Of a stretch of DNA of 6,744 nucleotides, positions 5,279 through 6,744 are shown piece after piece. The DNA is from Gaiellales bacterium (GTDB lineage: Bacteria > Actinomycetota > Thermoleophilia > Gaiellales > F1-60-MAGs149): positions 1 to 6,744 of the forward strand of contig JAURLF010000076.1 in NCBI GenBank assembly GCA_030831375.1, written 5' to 3'. The number at the start of each line of letters is the position of its first letter. Position 1 is the first letter of the stretch. Made by a program: the position numbers and the translations under genes. The notes beneath the pieces are model-generated. The model did not search any database, was not told where the DNA came from, and saw only the letters and a list, made by a program, of their open reading frames with translations.

Positions 5279-6379
5279 ATGAGGATCCGCTGCACCCGAG
5301 AGCACCTGGCCGAACGGCTCGCGCAGGCCGCGCGTGCCGCTTCGACGCGCGCGAACCTGCAGAGCGCCGCGCACGTCAGACTCGATGCGGTCTCGGGCGA
5401 GGCGCCGGCGCAGCTCGTCGCGACCGACCTCGAGATGACGCTGCACGTCCCGCTCGACGCCGAGGTCGAGGAGCCCGGCAGCGTCCTCCTGCCTGCGAAG
5501 ATTGCGCCGGAGCTCGTGCGCGCCCTGGCCGGTGAGCAGGTCGAGCTCGCCACCTCCGACGGCGGGGTCGTCGTCTCCGCCGCATCGTCGACCTACACCC
5601 TCTTCGGTCTGCCCGTCGACGAGTTCCCGCAGGTCCCGGAGATCGATCACGAACGGGCCTTCGAGACGGATGCCGCCGCCTTCGCCGAGGTCGTGGGACG
5701 GATCAAGCGCGCGGCGAGCCGCGACGAGAGCCGCCCCGTCCTGACCGGCGCCCTCGTCCGCTTCGAGGCGGATCGGCTCGTGATGGCCGCGACGGACTCG
5801 TACCGCCTGGCCGTCGCCGAGGCGCCGCTGGCGAGTGCGCCGCCCGAGCCGCTCGAGGCGATCATCCCGGTGCGCGCCCTCGAAGAGGCGGTGCGCATCG
5901 CCGGCGACGCGGATGGTTCGCTGGCGGTCTCGATTGGCGATGGCCTCGTCAGCTTCGGGGCCGGCGGCGTGTGGCTGAGCGCGCGCCGCATCGAGGGGCA
6001 GTTCCCGAACTTCTCGGCGCTGCGGCCGGAGGGGATCGAGCACACCGTCTCGATCGCCAAGGACGAGCTGCTCGAGAACGTCCGTCGCGTCGGCATCGTC
6101 GCCCGTCAGAATACGCCCGTCCGCGTGGAGCTCGCACCGGGGCGTCTGAGCCTCTCGGCGAGGACCGCGGACGTCGCCGAGGGCGCCGAGGCGATCCCCG
6201 TCGGCTACGACGGGTCGGAGACCGTGGAGATCGGCTTCAACCACGAGTTCCTCCGCGACGGCATCGAGAGCGTGCCCGGGGACGAGGTACGGATCGGCCT
6301 GATCTCGTCCCTGCGGCCCGCGCTCCTCGAGAGTGCGGACGGTACGTTCTGGTACGTGATCATGCCGATCCGGCTCTAA
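5279..6379 (+). CDS. dnaN: DNA polymerase III sliding clamp (beta subunit)
   Basis: The clamp is a ring-shaped dimer that holds polymerase III and many repair proteins on DNA. At 366 aa it equals the E. coli length and comprises three similar domains (about 1-122, 123-245 and 246-366). Peptide-pocket residues line up with E. coli numbering: R152 and L155 in SRPVLTGALV, T172, R176 and L177 in ATDSYRLAV, EGQFPNF at 239-245, and the C terminus YVIMPIRL (359-366). FNHEFLRDGI (320-329) and LRPALL (345-350) are further family marks. R24, a DNA-contacting residue in E. coli, is present, but the usual LP.L motif after it reads NLQSAA. The ATG at 5279 gives the expected MRIRCTREHL start; the ribosome binding site is poor (GGGA 5 bases upstream). 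A five-codon reading frame overlaps the start (see findings). recF follows after 5 bp. Confidence 0.97.
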   Translation: MRIRCTREHLAERLAQAARAASTRANLQSAAHVRLDAVSGEAPAQLVATDLEMTLHVPLDAEVEEPGSVLLPAKIAPELVRALAGEQVELATSDGGVVVSAASSTYTLFGLPVDEFPQVPEIDHERAFETDAAAFAEVVGRIKRAASRDESRPVLTGALVRFEADRLVMAATDSYRLAVAEAPLASAPPEPLEAIIPVRALEEAVRIAGDADGSLAVSIGDGLVSFGAGGVWLSARRIEGQFPNFSALRPEGIEHTVSIAKDELLENVRRVGIVARQNTPVRVELAPGRLSLSARTADVAEGAEAIPVGYDGSETVEIGFNHEFLRDGIESVPGDEVRIGLISSLRPALLESADGTFWYVIMPIRL

Positions 6380-6384
6380 GGGTC

Positions 6385-6744
6385 GTGCGCGTCGACCTCC
6401 TGCGGGTGGCGGATGTCCGCTGCCACCGGGAGGCGGAGCTCCTGCCGGCGGCAGGCGTGACCGCGGTCGTGGGTCCCAACGGATCCGGCAAGACATCGCT
6501 TCTCGAGGCGCTCCATCTCGGCCTGCGCGGCGTCGGCCTCAGGCCCGCGGGCGATGCGCGGATGGTGCGCGACGGCGCGGACCGGCTCGGCGTGCGCGTC
6601 GACGGAGAGGCCGGCGCCGCGCCGAGCACCGCCCGCGTCGAGCTGGCGCGGGGCGGCCGCCGGATCGAGCTCGACGGCGTCGAGGTGGATGGGCGCACGC
6701 TGCGTGAGCGCTGGGCCGCCGTCGTGTTCATTCCGGACCTGCTC
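6385..6744 (+). CDS. recF: DNA replication and repair protein RecF, N-terminal part (runs off the right edge)
   Basis: The first 120 codons are visible. RecF is an SMC/ABC-like ATPase that, with RecO and RecR, loads RecA at gaps in DNA. The start is a GTG 5 bp after the dnaN stop, giving VRVDLLRVADVRCHREAEL, matching the family's opening strand and the usual R-x(2)-x-AEL pattern. Walker A GPNGSGKT is at 30-37, followed by SLLEALHLGL. The VVFIPDLL stretch at 113-120 corresponds to the family's V(V)F.P.DL segment. The region between them (50-100) is Gly/Arg-rich and less conserved. The place directly after dnaN is the standard one for recF. The signature motif, D-loop and Walker B lie outside the window. 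The close spacing suggests co-transcription with dnaN. Confidence 0.92.
   Translation, partial: MRVDLLRVADVRCHREAELLPAAGVTAVVGPNGSGKTSLLEALHLGLRGVGLRPAGDARMVRDGADRLGVRVDGEAGAAPSTARVELARGGRRIELDGVEVDGRTLRERWAAVVFIPDLL

Noticed and set aside
5234..6496. A 420-codon minus-strand open frame opposite dnaN
   Set aside because: It is antisense to the whole of dnaN, with Arg/Asp/Gly-rich shadow composition and no family motifs.

Overview
This window is the replication-origin neighbourhood of a high-GC bacterial chromosome. The gene order is parA(partial)-rsmG-jag-yidC-yidD-rnpA-rpmH on the minus strand, then dnaA-dnaN-recF(partial) on the plus strand. The very high GC content, frequent GTG starts, the actinobacterial-type 'FPRR.G' tail of RsmG, the Lys/Ala-rich YidC tail and the parS sequences suggest an actinobacterium. 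A deep-branching class such as Thermoleophilia is my best guess, but it is inference and not proven by the sequence.

Left arm (1-3446, minus strand). A promoter-like pair at 3418-3446 reads leftward into rpmH. Seven genes follow with almost no space between them: rpmH, 8 bp, rnpA, 4-bp overlap, yidD, 1-bp overlap, yidC, 1-bp overlap, jag, 44 bp, rsmG, 9 bp, parA. This looks like one operon joining ribosome and RNA maturation (L34, RNase P protein, 16S rRNA m7G methyltransferase), membrane protein insertion (YidC, YidD, and Jag/KhpB as RNA-binding partner) and chromosome segregation (ParA; parB presumably lies beyond the left edge). Two identical parS-like sites lie 35 bp apart at the jag-rsmG junction, one covering the rsmG start codon.

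Centre (3390-3618). The 229-bp divergent spacer between rpmH and dnaA holds one perfect DnaA box and a run of box-like 9-mers at 12-bp spacing, so it may be one half of a two-part origin as well as the control region of both operons.

Right arm (3619-6744, plus strand). dnaA (463 aa) is complete. A 268-bp gap (5011-5278) follows with further DnaA-box-like motifs, a second 12-bp-spaced trio and a less GC-rich end, and is the likely main oriC. A promoter-like pair overlaps the last boxes and could drive dnaN (366 aa, complete). recF begins 5 bp after dnaN and runs off the window after 120 codons.

I found no unknown gene system here. The gene content is the conserved origin set. What deserves a second look is the non-coding detail: the parS pair inside gene boundaries, the 12-bp phasing of box-like motifs on both sides of dnaA, and the apparent preference for a TCCCCA-type box core.
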